NCBI RefSeq assembly: GCF_001244735.1 | Contig: NZ_LN868937.1 | Span: 352,360 to 416,359, forward strand | Reading direction: 5' to 3' | From: Bacillus andreraoultii | Lineage (GTDB): Bacteria > Bacillota > Bacilli > Bacillales > Caldibacillaceae | DNA length: 64,000 bases | In this document: piece after piece, positions 27,613 to 35,752 of the stretch | Numbering within the stretch: position 1 is the stretch's first letter | How the letters are laid out: each line of letters begins with the position of its first letter | The notes under the pieces: generated by a model | Seen by the model: the letters and a program-made list of their open reading frames with translations, nothing else | Told to the model about the DNA's origin: nothing | The model's database searches: none | Made by a program: the position numbers and the translations under genes

Positions 27613-29192
27613 ACACATTCTGCTTGGATCGTTTTTGACCAAGGCAAATAGTTGTTTATAATTTCTGGGTTTCTATGAATATCTAAATTTGGTAGGTCTC
27701 TCAGTAACTTCACTAGATACTGGTAGAAATCTACTCCATTCGCTTTAGCTGTTTCTGCGATACTTAGACAGATTGCGTTTGCTTTCGCACCAGCTTCACT
27801 TACGGAAAATAACCAATTTTTTCGACCAATTACATTCGGACGGATGGCATTCTCAGCGGGATTGTTATCAATTTCTATTCGTCCATCATCCAAGAATGCT
27901 TTTAGTCCATTCGCTCGATTTAGCGTGTATTCAGCTGCTTTAGCGAGCGCATTTTTTCCGTAGAATGGTGAGTTTTCAACCCAGGCAAGAAATTCATCAA
28001 CTATCGGTTTCGAGTGCTTTTGGCGTTTTTTTCTTCGTTTACTTGGGGATAAGTGTTTAAATTCCCTTTCAAGACGAAATAATTCATCGCAATATTTTAC
28101 ACCAATTCGTCCGTTTTTACTGTCTGCTTTTAACCAATAACGTCTTACATGGGCCCAGCAATTAGCGAAGGTAATCCCTTCAATTTTGTCATAGGCTGAA
28201 TACCCATCACAGACAATCGTTCCCGAATAATCTTCAATGAATCCTTCAAGAACGGATCGTGATCGTGATAATGAGCTGTGAAACAGAACGATTGCCGGAC
28301 CTTGACAGGGCACACTTCGAAAAACCCAGTTATAAGCATTAGATTGGCCAGATTTTCCATCCGACCGATTGATAATTTGTCCATAAGTCTCATCGACGTG
28401 TAAAATGGACTTCTCCAACATTATATTCTTCATTCGCTCATATACGGGCAAAAGCCAGTCATGTGATGCTCGAATAACCCAATTAGAAAGGTTTTTATCA
28501 TTCGTATTCAAGCCATAACGTTCCCACTCCTTTACCTGCCGGTAAAGGGGCAAGTATTGCACAAATTTATCATAAATTACTTTGGCAAGTACACTCGGAC
28601 CAGCAATGCTTCGTTGAATCGGAGGTTGAGGTGATTTGCCACGTTTAATTTGGGCCTTTTGAGATAAATCCGCTTTGCAGTTTTTACATTCATATGCATG
28701 TTCAATATGTTGAACTTTTTCCATTCTTGCAGGTATAAATTCAGCCTCTTCACGTACGATTGTCGTACCTATTTCAGTCATTTGGCATTGACAACAATCA
28801 CAAATCGTATTTTCCGGATGATAATGAATGGCCTTTACTTCAACATTTTCATGTAATGAATCATTTCGTTTTTTATTTTGAACTTTGCGTACAACAGTAT
28901 AAGAAATCGTCTGTTGGCTTTGTTCTTCTGTGTGCTCAGAATCATTAAAAGACGGGTCATCGTCAAATAATGATATTTGTCCATCAAGTGTATTGTATTT
29001 AGATTTCTCTGTTTTCGATCCATATAAAAGTTTTGTTAAATAGCGAACTTGCTCAGTTAGTGATTTAATCTGTTTGGACAATGCTTCATTCTGTTGATTA
29101 GAATGAGCCAATTGTTCTTTAAGAAGTCGAATTAATTTCTCGTTTTGATTCTGATTATTAGATGAAGCATTAACCAAAAGATTCACCACCAT
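27606..29192 (-). CDS. IS66-family transposase TnpC
   Basis: A 528-residue DDE transposase, full length. An N-terminal coiled coil (LIRLLKEQLAHSNQQNEAL, LTEQVRYLTKLLYGSKTEK) is followed by a CDCCQCQM and CKNCK zinc-binding region. PPIQRSIAGPSVLAKVIYDK precedes the catalytic core: SILHVDETYGQI (first Asp), GTIVCDGYSAYDKI (second Asp) and EIDNNPAENAIRPNVIGRKN (Glu). The element around it has lost its other genes, so the protein is probably an orphan. Confidence 0.95.
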   Translation of the reverse strand: MVVNLLVNASSNNQNQNEKLIRLLKEQLAHSNQQNEALSKQIKSLTEQVRYLTKLLYGSKTEKSKYNTLDGQISLFDDDPSFNDSEHTEEQSQQTISYTVVRKVQNKKRNDSLHENVEVKAIHYHPENTICDCCQCQMTEIGTTIVREEAEFIPARMEKVQHIEHAYECKNCKADLSQKAQIKRGKSPQPPIQRSIAGPSVLAKVIYDKFVQYLPLYRQVKEWERYGLNTNDKNLSNWVIRASHDWLLPVYERMKNIMLEKSILHVDETYGQIINRSDGKSGQSNAYNWVFRSVPCQGPAIVLFHSSLSRSRSVLEGFIEDYSGTIVCDGYSAYDKIEGITFANCWAHVRRYWLKADSKNGRIGVKYCDELFRLEREFKHLSPSKRRKKRQKHSKPIVDEFLAWVENSPFYGKNALAKAAEYTLNRANGLKAFLDDGRIEIDNNPAENAIRPNVIGRKNWLFSVSEAGAKANAICLSIAETAKANGVDFYQYLVKLLRDLPNLDIHRNPEIINNYLPWSKTIQAECVK

Positions 29193-29267
29193 TCATTCAA
29201 ATAAGATAGTTCTAGTATAGCATTTTAAGCATAGTAAATACAGCTTTAAATCAACTTTTTGATAGAT

Positions 29268-29391
29268 TTAAAATTGCCCTTTTTGAGAAGGTTGAATAGC
29301 TTTTGGCTGCTGAATGGATAATCCTTCTAATAACCAGCGGAGTTCTTGTTGTGACAGATTTCGTACTTCCTTTTCGTTTCTTGAATATTGG
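29268..29391 (-). pseudogene. IS66 TnpB, C-terminal fragment
   Basis: About 40 codons survive: RNEKEVRNLSQQELRWLLEG, then LSIQQPKAIQPS and the stop at 29268. This is the end of the IS66 Orf2 (TnpB) accessory protein. It is cut off at about 29391, where a REP-like sequence begins. The longer open frame to 29468 is a chance fusion. Confidence 0.75.
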
Positions 29392-29417
29392 GGCCTGACC
29401 CCCACCGCGTTTGACCC
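29391..29417 (+). repeat. REP-like sequence, left half interrupted by IS4
   Basis: GGGCCTGACCCCCACCGCGT followed by TTGACCC. Removing the IS4 element and one target copy restores two tandem 17-bp units TGACCCCCACCGCGTT-x. Related motifs occur at 30901, 33244, 33322 and 56246. Confidence 0.6.
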
Positions 29418-30900
29418 ACTATCCTTGCACCACTGGTAATAAAATGGAAAAATATCAAAATTCACCAAAAATATTTACAAATAAAAGAAAAACTCCTATT
29501 GTAGAAGAAAGACCATACATGTTCCTAATCTTCTACAAAGGAGCTAAAAATGAGTAAGAAAAGTATAGGTCATAAAAAGGTAATTTGTCAATGTTTATCG
29601 ATTTTACCTACCGACGAATTTGCTTGTCCATTATTAAACTATGATTATGATAAGCTCTCGGTAGATTCACTTTTAAAGATATTTGTGGCTGCTCAAATTG
29701 GCAAATGGGAATCCTATGCGGATATTGAAGAAAAGATACGGTCGGATAAGAAACTCCGCGAAGCTTTGAATTTACCAAGTATTAGTGGATCCCAACTCTC
29801 AAGAAGAATTAATGAATTACCCACAGAAATAGCACAGAGTTTTTTTCTAAAAGTAGTTTATATACTTAGGGATTTAACAAAGAATTATAAAGGAATTGAT
29901 TCAACAATAGGCAAATTAAGTATTGTAGATTCTACTCATATAAAACTTCCCCCTCAACTATGTGACTGGGCTTATGTCACAAAAGGGTGGAATGTTGTAA
30001 AGATGCATACTAGACTAGTTGTCTTGTCAGAAAATGTATCATTTCCAGATAAAATACTACCTTCTACCGGAAATGTTAGTGATTTTGAGAGTACAGATGT
30101 ACTAATTGAAAAATCAGATACGACCTATGTAATGGATCGCGGATATCCATCAAATAAAAATCTTAATGACTGGCTCGAACAAGAGATTCATTTTGTTGTT
30201 CGGCTATCAAAAAACTTTAAATTTGTTGCAAGAGAAAATTACAACATTACTAACTCAGTGGTACAGAAAGATTGTAAGGTTCTCGTTTATCCTAGTAAAC
30301 GCCCGGCGCGTCTAGTTGAGTTTATCGATGAGGATGGGAAATTATATCGCTTATTAACGACTCGATTTGATTTAACCGCTGATGAGATAATGGACATTTA
30401 CCGGTATCGTTGGATGATTGAAACGTTTTTCAAATGGATAAAGCAACATTTAAGGATAATTAAGATTTGGAGTACGAAACCACAAGGTATGTGGAATCAA
30501 ATGTTTATTGCCTTAGCTGCCTATTGTTTATCACTAATTGTGCAAATTAAATCTAAAACAAAAAAGACTTTATGGGAGGTTCTTAGAGCGTTAAGAACGT
30601 ATATGTTTAAAACGTGGGCTTCATTCCTAAAAGAACTACATCCGAAAAAAATGAAAACTTCGAAAGGACGACAAAAAATACCTATAGTGAAGGAAAAGCA
30701 GGATATCTTTGTGGGGACTATTGCCAGAATTAAGCCGCAAAAAAGAAAATAGGTAAACTTTTATTTTTTTTATTATAAACTGGAAAAAAATGGGAACAAG
30801 GTCTTTCTGGAACCCTATTCTCATTTTTAAATTTATCTAATGCATACAATTTCCATTTTTTACTATTTATAGGTTTTTTTTACAGTGGTGCAATTGTAAT
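29418..30900 (+). mobile_element. IS4-family insertion sequence with 11-bp target duplication
   Basis: A 1483-bp element. GCGTTTGACCC flanks it on both sides (29407-29417 and 30901-30911), an 11-bp direct repeat that fits IS4/IS231-type duplications of 10-12 bp. The ends are imperfect inverted repeats sharing TTGCACCACTG, eight bases in from each border. It carries one transposase gene. A truncated relative lies at 34111-34316. Confidence 0.88.
29550..30752 (+). CDS. IS4-family transposase
   Basis: A 400-residue DDE transposase, full length. It starts MSKKSIGHKKVICQCLSILP after an AAGGAG ribosome site. The catalytic positions are in KLSIVDSTHIKLP (first Asp), TTYVMDRGYPSNKNL (second Asp, with the DRGY motif) and YRYRWMIETFFKWIKQHLRI (Glu in the Y-x2-R-W-x-I-E-x-F-F-K-W-x-K signature). 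A basic tail KPQKRK ends the protein. The intact frame, clean ends and target duplication suggest a recent insertion. Confidence 0.95.
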   Translation: MSKKSIGHKKVICQCLSILPTDEFACPLLNYDYDKLSVDSLLKIFVAAQIGKWESYADIEEKIRSDKKLREALNLPSISGSQLSRRINELPTEIAQSFFLKVVYILRDLTKNYKGIDSTIGKLSIVDSTHIKLPPQLCDWAYVTKGWNVVKMHTRLVVLSENVSFPDKILPSTGNVSDFESTDVLIEKSDTTYVMDRGYPSNKNLNDWLEQEIHFVVRLSKNFKFVARENYNITNSVVQKDCKVLVYPSKRPARLVEFIDEDGKLYRLLTTRFDLTADEIMDIYRYRWMIETFFKWIKQHLRIIKIWSTKPQGMWNQMFIALAAYCLSLIVQIKSKTKKTLWEVLRALRTYMFKTWASFLKELHPKKMKTSKGRQKIPIVKEKQDIFVGTIARIKPQKRK

Positions 30901-30922
30901 GCGTTTGACCCCCACCGCGTTA
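30901..30922 (+). repeat. REP-like sequence, right half
   Basis: GCGTTTGACCCCCACCGCGT, the continuation of the REP unit split by the IS4 element. It lies about 180 bp upstream of the REP-associated transposase gene. Confidence 0.6.
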
Positions 30923-31102
30923 ATGTGCTAAAGTCTCATCCCCAATAAACATTTCCTTTGTCCCTTTTTATAAAAGAAAACCCACAAAAAACCAACTAAA
31001 AATAATTTTCTAAATATTTTCATTTTCCTATTGACAAGGTGAGAAAATTGTCGTATTTTATATACAAACATTCGTTCCTAATATTTTTTTGGAGGGGATT
31101 TG

Positions 31103-31696
31103 ATGTCTAGGAAGCATCGGATTTGGTATCCGGGGGCGATGTATCATATTACGGCTCGTGGGAATAAGCGAGCGGCAATTTTTAAGATTAAGCAAGATTA
31201 TGAAATGTACTTGACCTTATTAGATGAGGTTCGCAACAAGTATCCTTTTCAACTCCACGCGTACTGCTTGATGACCAACCACTTACATCTTCAGATTGAA
31301 ACCATTCGTGACCATATTCAATACATCATGAAAGATCTACATTCTCGCTATGCTATCTATTTAAATAAACGATTAAAGACAGATGGACATGTCTTTCAAG
31401 GGAGGTATGGGGCTCAGTTAATTCAGGATGACTCCTATTTCTTAGAAGTGAGTCGCTATATTCATCGAAATCCATTAGAAGCTAAAATGGTGAAACGTGC
31501 GGAGGCGTATCCTTGGAGTAGCTATGCTTCTTATATATTTAATGAAGGTAATCCGTACATAGATAAATCGAAAACGTATGCGTATTTTCCAGAGCCGAGT
31601 CATTTGTATTATCAACGGTTTGTTGAGAGTAATCTTGATCTTAAGGAGATGGATGTAAAGGAGGGCAAGGCATGGGAGCTAGTGTTACAAGTATAG
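31103..31696 (+). CDS. REP-associated tyrosine transposase (RAYT, Y1_Tnp family)
   Basis: A 197-residue single-strand DNA nuclease of the Y1 superfamily. ATG 31103 follows GGAGGGG; a TTG directly before it is less likely. IWYPGAMYHITARGNKRAAI is the standard opening. The HUH pair is in YCLMTNHLHLQIE and the nucleophile region is YIHRNPLEAKMV with YPWSSYASY. RAYTs process the palindromic REP repeats that flank them and are not IS elements. Candidate REPs lie on both sides. Its last 25 bases overlap the start of comM/yifB, so the two are probably co-translated. Confidence 0.93.
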   Translation: MSRKHRIWYPGAMYHITARGNKRAAIFKIKQDYEMYLTLLDEVRNKYPFQLHAYCLMTNHLHLQIETIRDHIQYIMKDLHSRYAIYLNKRLKTDGHVFQGRYGAQLIQDDSYFLEVSRYIHRNPLEAKMVKRAEAYPWSSYASYIFNEGNPYIDKSKTYAYFPEPSHLYYQRFVESNLDLKEMDVKEGKAWELVLQV

Positions 31697-33213
31697 GGTT
31701 AAAAGGATTAGAGGGCTACCGTGTTCAAGTAGAAGTACAAGCAATGGATGGGATGGATGCCATTGTTATTGTTGGTTTACCGGATGCGTCTGTAAAAGAA
31801 TCAAAGGAACGGATCTCAGCAGCTCTTGTCTCGATGGGGTATTCCATGCATGAGAAGAAGGTCGTTATTAATCTATCCCCTGCTGAACAGAAGAAGAATG
31901 GGCCACTTTTTGACTTACCGATGGCGATTGGGATGTTAATAAGTATGAATGAAATAAAGGTCCAAATTCCACCTGATACGGCCTTTATTGGGGCGTTGTC
32001 ATTAGCTGGTCATATTCGACCGGTTGAAGGAATGTTACCGGCTGTGTTGGCTGCACGAAGGTTAGGGATCCACACGATTTATATGCCTTATGATGAACAG
32101 TTGCCTGCACTATCGTTTCCGGACTTAGAGATTATTTATGTAGCCCATCTACAAGACGTTTTGCAACATTTAAATGGACAGCCAGTGTTACCCATTTTTA
32201 CACAAGCGCAAACACGGGCTGAAGAGCAGCAGCTTTCGAATCGTATTGATTTTCAAGAAATTATTGGTCATAAACATGCAAAACTTGCCCTGGAAGTAGC
32301 GGCTGCCGGGGAACACCATGTTTTAATGTCTGGCCCACCTGGTTGTGGGAAAAGTTTTTTGGCTGAAAGTTTTCCGTCTATTTTATCGCCATTAACCGAA
32401 GAAGCGAGGTTAGAAATGATTAGTTTATATCATCTTAGTGGTGAGACACTCGAGAATACGAAGACTCCACCTTTTCGTAATCCCCATCATACAGCATCAG
32501 GCGTATCGATAATAGGAGGTGGGCAAAATCCGAAACCGGGTGAAGTGTCTCTAGCTCATCGAGGGGTGTTATTTTTAGATGAAATCGCCGAGTTTTCGAA
32601 AAAGACGTTAGATATGTTAAGACAACCATTAGAAGCTGGTAGGGTTACCATTAGCCGTGCACATTCAACGGTCACTTATCCTGCGCAGTTTATTTTAATT
32701 GGGGCGATGAATCCGTGTCCTTGTGGATTTTTAGGGTCGAATACTCATTACTGTACATGCACACCGAATAAAATACAATCCTATCAAAATAAGTTATCCG
32801 GTCCGATTCGTGATCGGTTTGATATTTTTCTATCGTTACGGCCTGTTGATTTAAACAAACGCCATAAGGAGAATCAAGAATCATCGGAAGTTGTCCGAAA
32901 GCGTGTTGCACAGGCAAGAGAGCGCCAATATGAACGATATGGAGTAGAAATATGTAACAGCCGAGTCTCCTATGAAGAACTGATGAAAAAGAGCCCACTC
33001 ACCCATCAACAACAAAATCTACTGAAGCAACTATCAGCGAAAAGAAACTTCAGCAATCGTACTCAAATAAAAATCATCCGTCTCGCCCGAACCATTTCTG
33101 ACTTAAAAGGAGAAGAGGCAATCACCGACGAAAGCCTATGGCAAGCGGTACAGTTGAATAACAGAGAAATGAGTACAAAGGATAAGCGGAAAGTCGTGTT
33201 TTCATGGGCTTGA
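31672..33213 (+). CDS. comM: YifB/ComM-family AAA+ ATPase
   Basis: A 513-residue magnesium-chelatase-like AAA+ protein; the family member ComM is a helicase that aids branch migration in natural transformation. An N-terminal lon-like domain (VEVQAMDGMDAIVIVGLPDA, KKVVINLSPAEQKKNG) is followed by the AAA core: GPPGCGKS (Walker A, about residue 222), VLFLDEIAEF (Walker B) and an arginine-rich IRDRFDIFL. A small zinc-like CPCGFLG/CTC motif sits between. AAGGAGGG is inside the RAYT gene. The C-terminal lid includes NLLKQLSAKRNFSNRTQIKI. Confidence 0.93.
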   Translation: MGASVTSIGLKGLEGYRVQVEVQAMDGMDAIVIVGLPDASVKESKERISAALVSMGYSMHEKKVVINLSPAEQKKNGPLFDLPMAIGMLISMNEIKVQIPPDTAFIGALSLAGHIRPVEGMLPAVLAARRLGIHTIYMPYDEQLPALSFPDLEIIYVAHLQDVLQHLNGQPVLPIFTQAQTRAEEQQLSNRIDFQEIIGHKHAKLALEVAAAGEHHVLMSGPPGCGKSFLAESFPSILSPLTEEARLEMISLYHLSGETLENTKTPPFRNPHHTASGVSIIGGGQNPKPGEVSLAHRGVLFLDEIAEFSKKTLDMLRQPLEAGRVTISRAHSTVTYPAQFILIGAMNPCPCGFLGSNTHYCTCTPNKIQSYQNKLSGPIRDRFDIFLSLRPVDLNKRHKENQESSEVVRKRVAQARERQYERYGVEICNSRVSYEELMKKSPLTHQQQNLLKQLSAKRNFSNRTQIKIIRLARTISDLKGEEAITDESLWQAVQLNNREMSTKDKRKVVFSWA

Positions 33214-33243
33214 TTTTGGAAGTGGATTTGTCCCTAGAAAATC

Positions 33244-33347
33244 GAGCCTGCCCCCAGTACGTTTTAATACATTATTAGGTTTACTTGTTTTCAAAGATTG
33301 CTTATTTTTAACGAAGAAAGTCAAGGTCTGACCCCGGTCCGTGATAG
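33244..33347 (+). repeat. Two further REP-like sequences
   Basis: GAGCCTGCCCCCAGTACGTT (33244-33263) and AAGGTCTGACCCCGGTCCGT (from about 33323) share CTG-(A)-CCCC and a trailing CGT with the REP units at 29391 and 30901. They lie on the far side of the RAYT-comM pair, so candidate REPs flank the pair. Confidence 0.45.
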
Positions 33348-33390
33348 AATATTAGGTAAGATAATATTAATTTGCGAAGGAGGAATTCAA

Positions 33391-33648
33391 ATGTTGTGGG
33401 AAGAAGTGAAAAAAGCATACCCTGATAAATGGGTTGTGTTTGAAGCAATTGAGGCGCATTCTGAAAACAACTTCCGTATTGTTGATGAAATCGCTGTTAT
33501 TGACTCCTTTGATGACTCCATGGACGCATTCCGTCGCCATTCAGAGCTGCATAAACAAAAGCCGAATCGTGAACTGTACTTTTTCCATACATCAAGAAAG
33601 AGCTTGGATATTCGAGAGAAAAAGTGGGCGGGGTTAAGGAAAATATGA
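33391..33648 (+). CDS. Small protein of unknown function, partner of a retropepsin (85 aa)
   Basis: The ATG at 33391 follows GAAGGAGGAATT. The longer frame from 33298 runs through a REP-like repeat and is rejected. MLWEEVKKAYPDKWVVFEAI opens the protein, and RRHSELHKQKPNRELYFFHT follows. The family is not recognised by function; no catalytic motif is seen. Its stop overlaps the start of the next gene (ATGA), so the pair is translationally coupled. Confidence 0.75.
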   Translation: MLWEEVKKAYPDKWVVFEAIEAHSENNFRIVDEIAVIDSFDDSMDAFRRHSELHKQKPNRELYFFHTSRKSLDIREKKWAGLRKI

Positions 33649-34028
33649 TAGAGATTAAAGAAGTATCGGGCTTACCGTTTACAGAGGTACATGTAAATTT
33701 TCGTGGGAAAAGTATTAGGTTAGAAAATGTTTTAATTGATACTGGTTCTGCTGGTACGATTTTTAACGTAAATAAGCTAGAGAAAATTGGTGTAAAACCG
33801 GAAGCAAATGATGTAACTCAGACAATACAAGGTATAGGTGGAATTGAATTTGTCTACACGAAAAGTATTGATAAAATAAAAATATCTGAAGAAATAGCAA
33901 TCAGCAATTTTCTTGTTGAATTAGGGTCGATGGATTATGGTTTAGAGCTGAATGGGATTATAGGGTATGATTTCATGAAAGAAGTTGGGCTGGTTATTGA
34001 TTTAAAAAAATTTAATATATCCATTTAA
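33645..34028 (+). CDS. Retropepsin-like aspartyl protease
   Basis: A 127-residue protein with the single-copy aspartyl protease signature LIDTGSAGTIFN (Asp-Thr-Gly at about residue 32). A second strand ELNGIIGYDFMKEVGLVIDL is typical of retropepsin folds and corresponds to the usual hydrophobic-hydrophobic-G region. The fold works as a homodimer. ATG 33645 overlaps the TGA of the preceding gene. Substrate is unknown. A terminator follows. Confidence 0.82.
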   Translation: MIEIKEVSGLPFTEVHVNFRGKSIRLENVLIDTGSAGTIFNVNKLEKIGVKPEANDVTQTIQGIGGIEFVYTKSIDKIKISEEIAISNFLVELGSMDYGLELNGIIGYDFMKEVGLVIDLKKFNISI

Positions 34029-34037
34029 TTTGTACTG

Positions 34038-34070
34038 AAGGGTTAGTGTAAATCTAATCCTTTTTATTTT
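34038..34070 (+). terminator. Terminator of the retropepsin pair
   Basis: GGGTTAG and CTAATCC form a stem with a 7-base loop, followed by TTTTTATTTTT, shortly after the stop codon. Confidence 0.7.
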
Positions 34071-34110
34071 TGCGATTTTTTTGGGGGGCAAAGGGAAATA
34101 AAATTGCTTT

Positions 34111-34316
34111 GGTAATAAAATGGAAAAAGATCAAAATTCACCAAAAATATATACAAATAAAAGAAAAACTCCTATTGTAGAAGAAAGGCCATACTTGTTC
34201 CAAATCTTCTACAAAGGAGCTAAAAATGAGTAAGAAAAGTATAGGTCATAAAAGGATAATTTGTCAATGTTTATCGATTTTACCTACCGATGCATTACTA
34301 AACTATGATTATGATA
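34111..34316 (+). mobile_element. Truncated copy of the IS4 element (5' end only)
   Basis: Nearly identical to 29435-29650 of the intact element, starting at GGTAATAAAATGGAAAAA and ending at ATTATGATA. It would encode MSKKSIGHKRIICQCLSILP then TDALLNYDYD with a 12-bp deletion. Neither terminal inverted repeat nor the rest of the transposase is present. Confidence 0.9.
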
Positions 34317-34653
34317 TCATATTCATTTTAATTTGCTACTATTAGTAGGGGTGTTATGATATGTTCCTTAGCTACTAATCTATTCTCATTTTCTTAGTCA
34401 TATCTACTAGACTCCTTTAATCTCTTTGTAATCACCTTTTAACTATTCATATCTTTTCCAACTTCGATAAAATATATTCGTAGATTAATAAAGAAAAATG
34501 AATTTGATAACTATAAAGGGTATAAAAATATGACTAAAGCCTAATCCAGTTACATTCTTCTATGAGTGATTCCATTTGATTTTTCAAACAAGTGTACATT
34601 GTTCACTTGTTCTATTACTTTACAAGTTTATTTAGACGGCGAGCTGCTAATCG
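34317..34653. other. Intergenic, nothing recognised
   Basis: A+T-rich DNA to the right of the truncated IS4 copy. No gene or repeat was recognised before the 39-bp repeat array. Confidence 0.35.
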
Positions 34654-34808
34654 CCCGCCATCCCGCAGAATATTTCGTTCGCTGCTATACACCCGCCATC
34701 CCGCAGAATATTTCAGTTCGCTGCTAGACGCCCGCCATCCTCCAGAATGTTTCCGTCCGCTGCTAGACGCCCATTATTTAGCAGAATATGTCAGTTCACT
34801 GCCAGCTT
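34654..34808. repeat. Four 38-39-bp tandem repeats, G+C-rich
   Basis: CCCGCCA-type unit starts lie at 34654, 34692, 34731 and 34770 (the last one degenerate), each with a GCAGAATATTTC-like core and CGCTGCTA-like end. The array is much richer in G+C than its surroundings. An open frame through it gives a 13-residue repeat (LLDARHPAEYFSS-like), but it lacks a ribosome site and is judged fortuitous. Confidence 0.8.
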
Positions 34809-34884
34809 TCCAATGTTTTTGGCCAGCTGCTATTCCCTACCACTTATTTCCTAATACGAACTATCTCATCCTTCGCAACAGCTC

Positions 34885-35385
34885 CTACTCCTTCATCAAC
34901 TTCTCCCTCAATACCGCGAGTGCTTGTCTCCTCCAATATTTCACTGTTGGATAACTGACGCCGAGAGTTTCTGCAATTTCGGTTAGTTTCATTCCTTTCA
35001 TAAAGTGGAGGTCGATGAATTGCTGTTGCTTTGGTTTTAGTTGTTTGATTAAGTCTTGTAAGAACCATTCCTCGTGTTCACTTTCTACTTGTAGTTGATT
35101 GGCGATTTGGTTCCAACCGACGTCATCAGGTTGATGTTCGTTATCGTCCTTTCGCGTTTGCCTTTGTAGCTCTGTTTTTAAATACCCTTGGATGTAATGG
35201 TAAGCAAAGGTTGAGAATTTCGCCTTTGTTGGATTGTATGAGCGGTATGCCTCCCATAATGCGATTAATGCAATTTGATAGAATTCCTCGTGATTTTTGT
35301 AAATGTTCAGCCGTTTTATAATTGATAGAATCATTGGCTGCATTTCCTCTACTACTCTTTCAAACTCTTTTTCCTTGTCTTTCAT
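34885..35385 (-). CDS. Small sigma-70-family RNA polymerase sigma factor
   Basis: A 166-residue alternative sigma factor. Region 2 shows EEFYQIALIALWEAYRSYNP and KFSTFAYHYIQGYLKTELQR, which bind core and the -10 element. Region 4 shows LKPKQQQFIDLHFMKGMKLT and the helix-turn-helix ETLGVSYPTVKYWRRQAL. Region 3 is missing. An AAGGGG ribosome site precedes the ATG. No anti-sigma gene is next to it. Regulon unknown; the repeated TTTTACCGGTA motif upstream could be its own promoter or an operator. Confidence 0.88.
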   Translation of the reverse strand: MKDKEKEFERVVEEMQPMILSIIKRLNIYKNHEEFYQIALIALWEAYRSYNPTKAKFSTFAYHYIQGYLKTELQRQTRKDDNEHQPDDVGWNQIANQLQVESEHEEWFLQDLIKQLKPKQQQFIDLHFMKGMKLTEIAETLGVSYPTVKYWRRQALAVLREKLMKE

Positions 35386-35746
35386 CGAGTACCCCTTCTG
35401 AAAGACGCGCCTTTCTTTTTCTCCCCGGGTACCCTAAAAGTAGGGAAAAAAGCGTGTTTTGGCAAAAGTGTTAAACTTGAGTTTTACCGGTATTTACCGA
35501 CTATTACTAGAGATAGATCAAGTTATCTCCAATAATTTGCGAAAATACAGCACTTTAAGCATATTTTTCGGGTAAAGTTTTACTTGGTAATTTCGTGTGG
35601 TTTTACCGGTAAAATTTAGTAAAAATAGAATGTGATTCCATGCGTTAGAATGGGTTTAACCTCTGTTACGTTAAAGTTATCTAAATTCATTTGTTAACTA
35701 CTAGAAGATTATGGATTATACTAATGGGAAGCGACTAAGTAGGTGA
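35386..35746. promoter_or_regulatory. Intergenic region with repeated TTTTACCGGTA motif
   Basis: TTTTACCGGTA occurs at 35482-35492, and a perfect palindrome TTTTACCGGTAAAA at 35601-35614. A related TTTACCGAC follows the first. The region separates the minus-strand sigma factor from the plus-strand DUF262 pseudogene, so the motifs could serve either. No reading frame was seen. Confidence 0.4.
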
Positions 35747-35752
35747 GTGGAA

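Larger units (their letters stand above)
27519..29391 (-). mobile_element. IS66-family element, 5' part lost
   Basis: The left end GTAAGCCCGAAAT (27519) begins like IS66 inverted repeats (GTAAGC). The element keeps an intact tnpC and only the last part of tnpB. Beyond 29391 the sequence changes to a REP-like repeat, so tnpA, most of tnpB and the right inverted repeat are gone. It is probably immobile. Confidence 0.75.

Noticed and set aside
33298..33390. Extended start of the small retropepsin partner
   Set aside because: This part runs through a REP-like repeat and the good ribosome site lies before the ATG at 33391.
34592..34954. 120-residue open frame through the 39-bp repeats
   Set aside because: No ribosome site, odd composition and complete dependence on the repeat unit; it also overlaps the end of the sigma factor gene.
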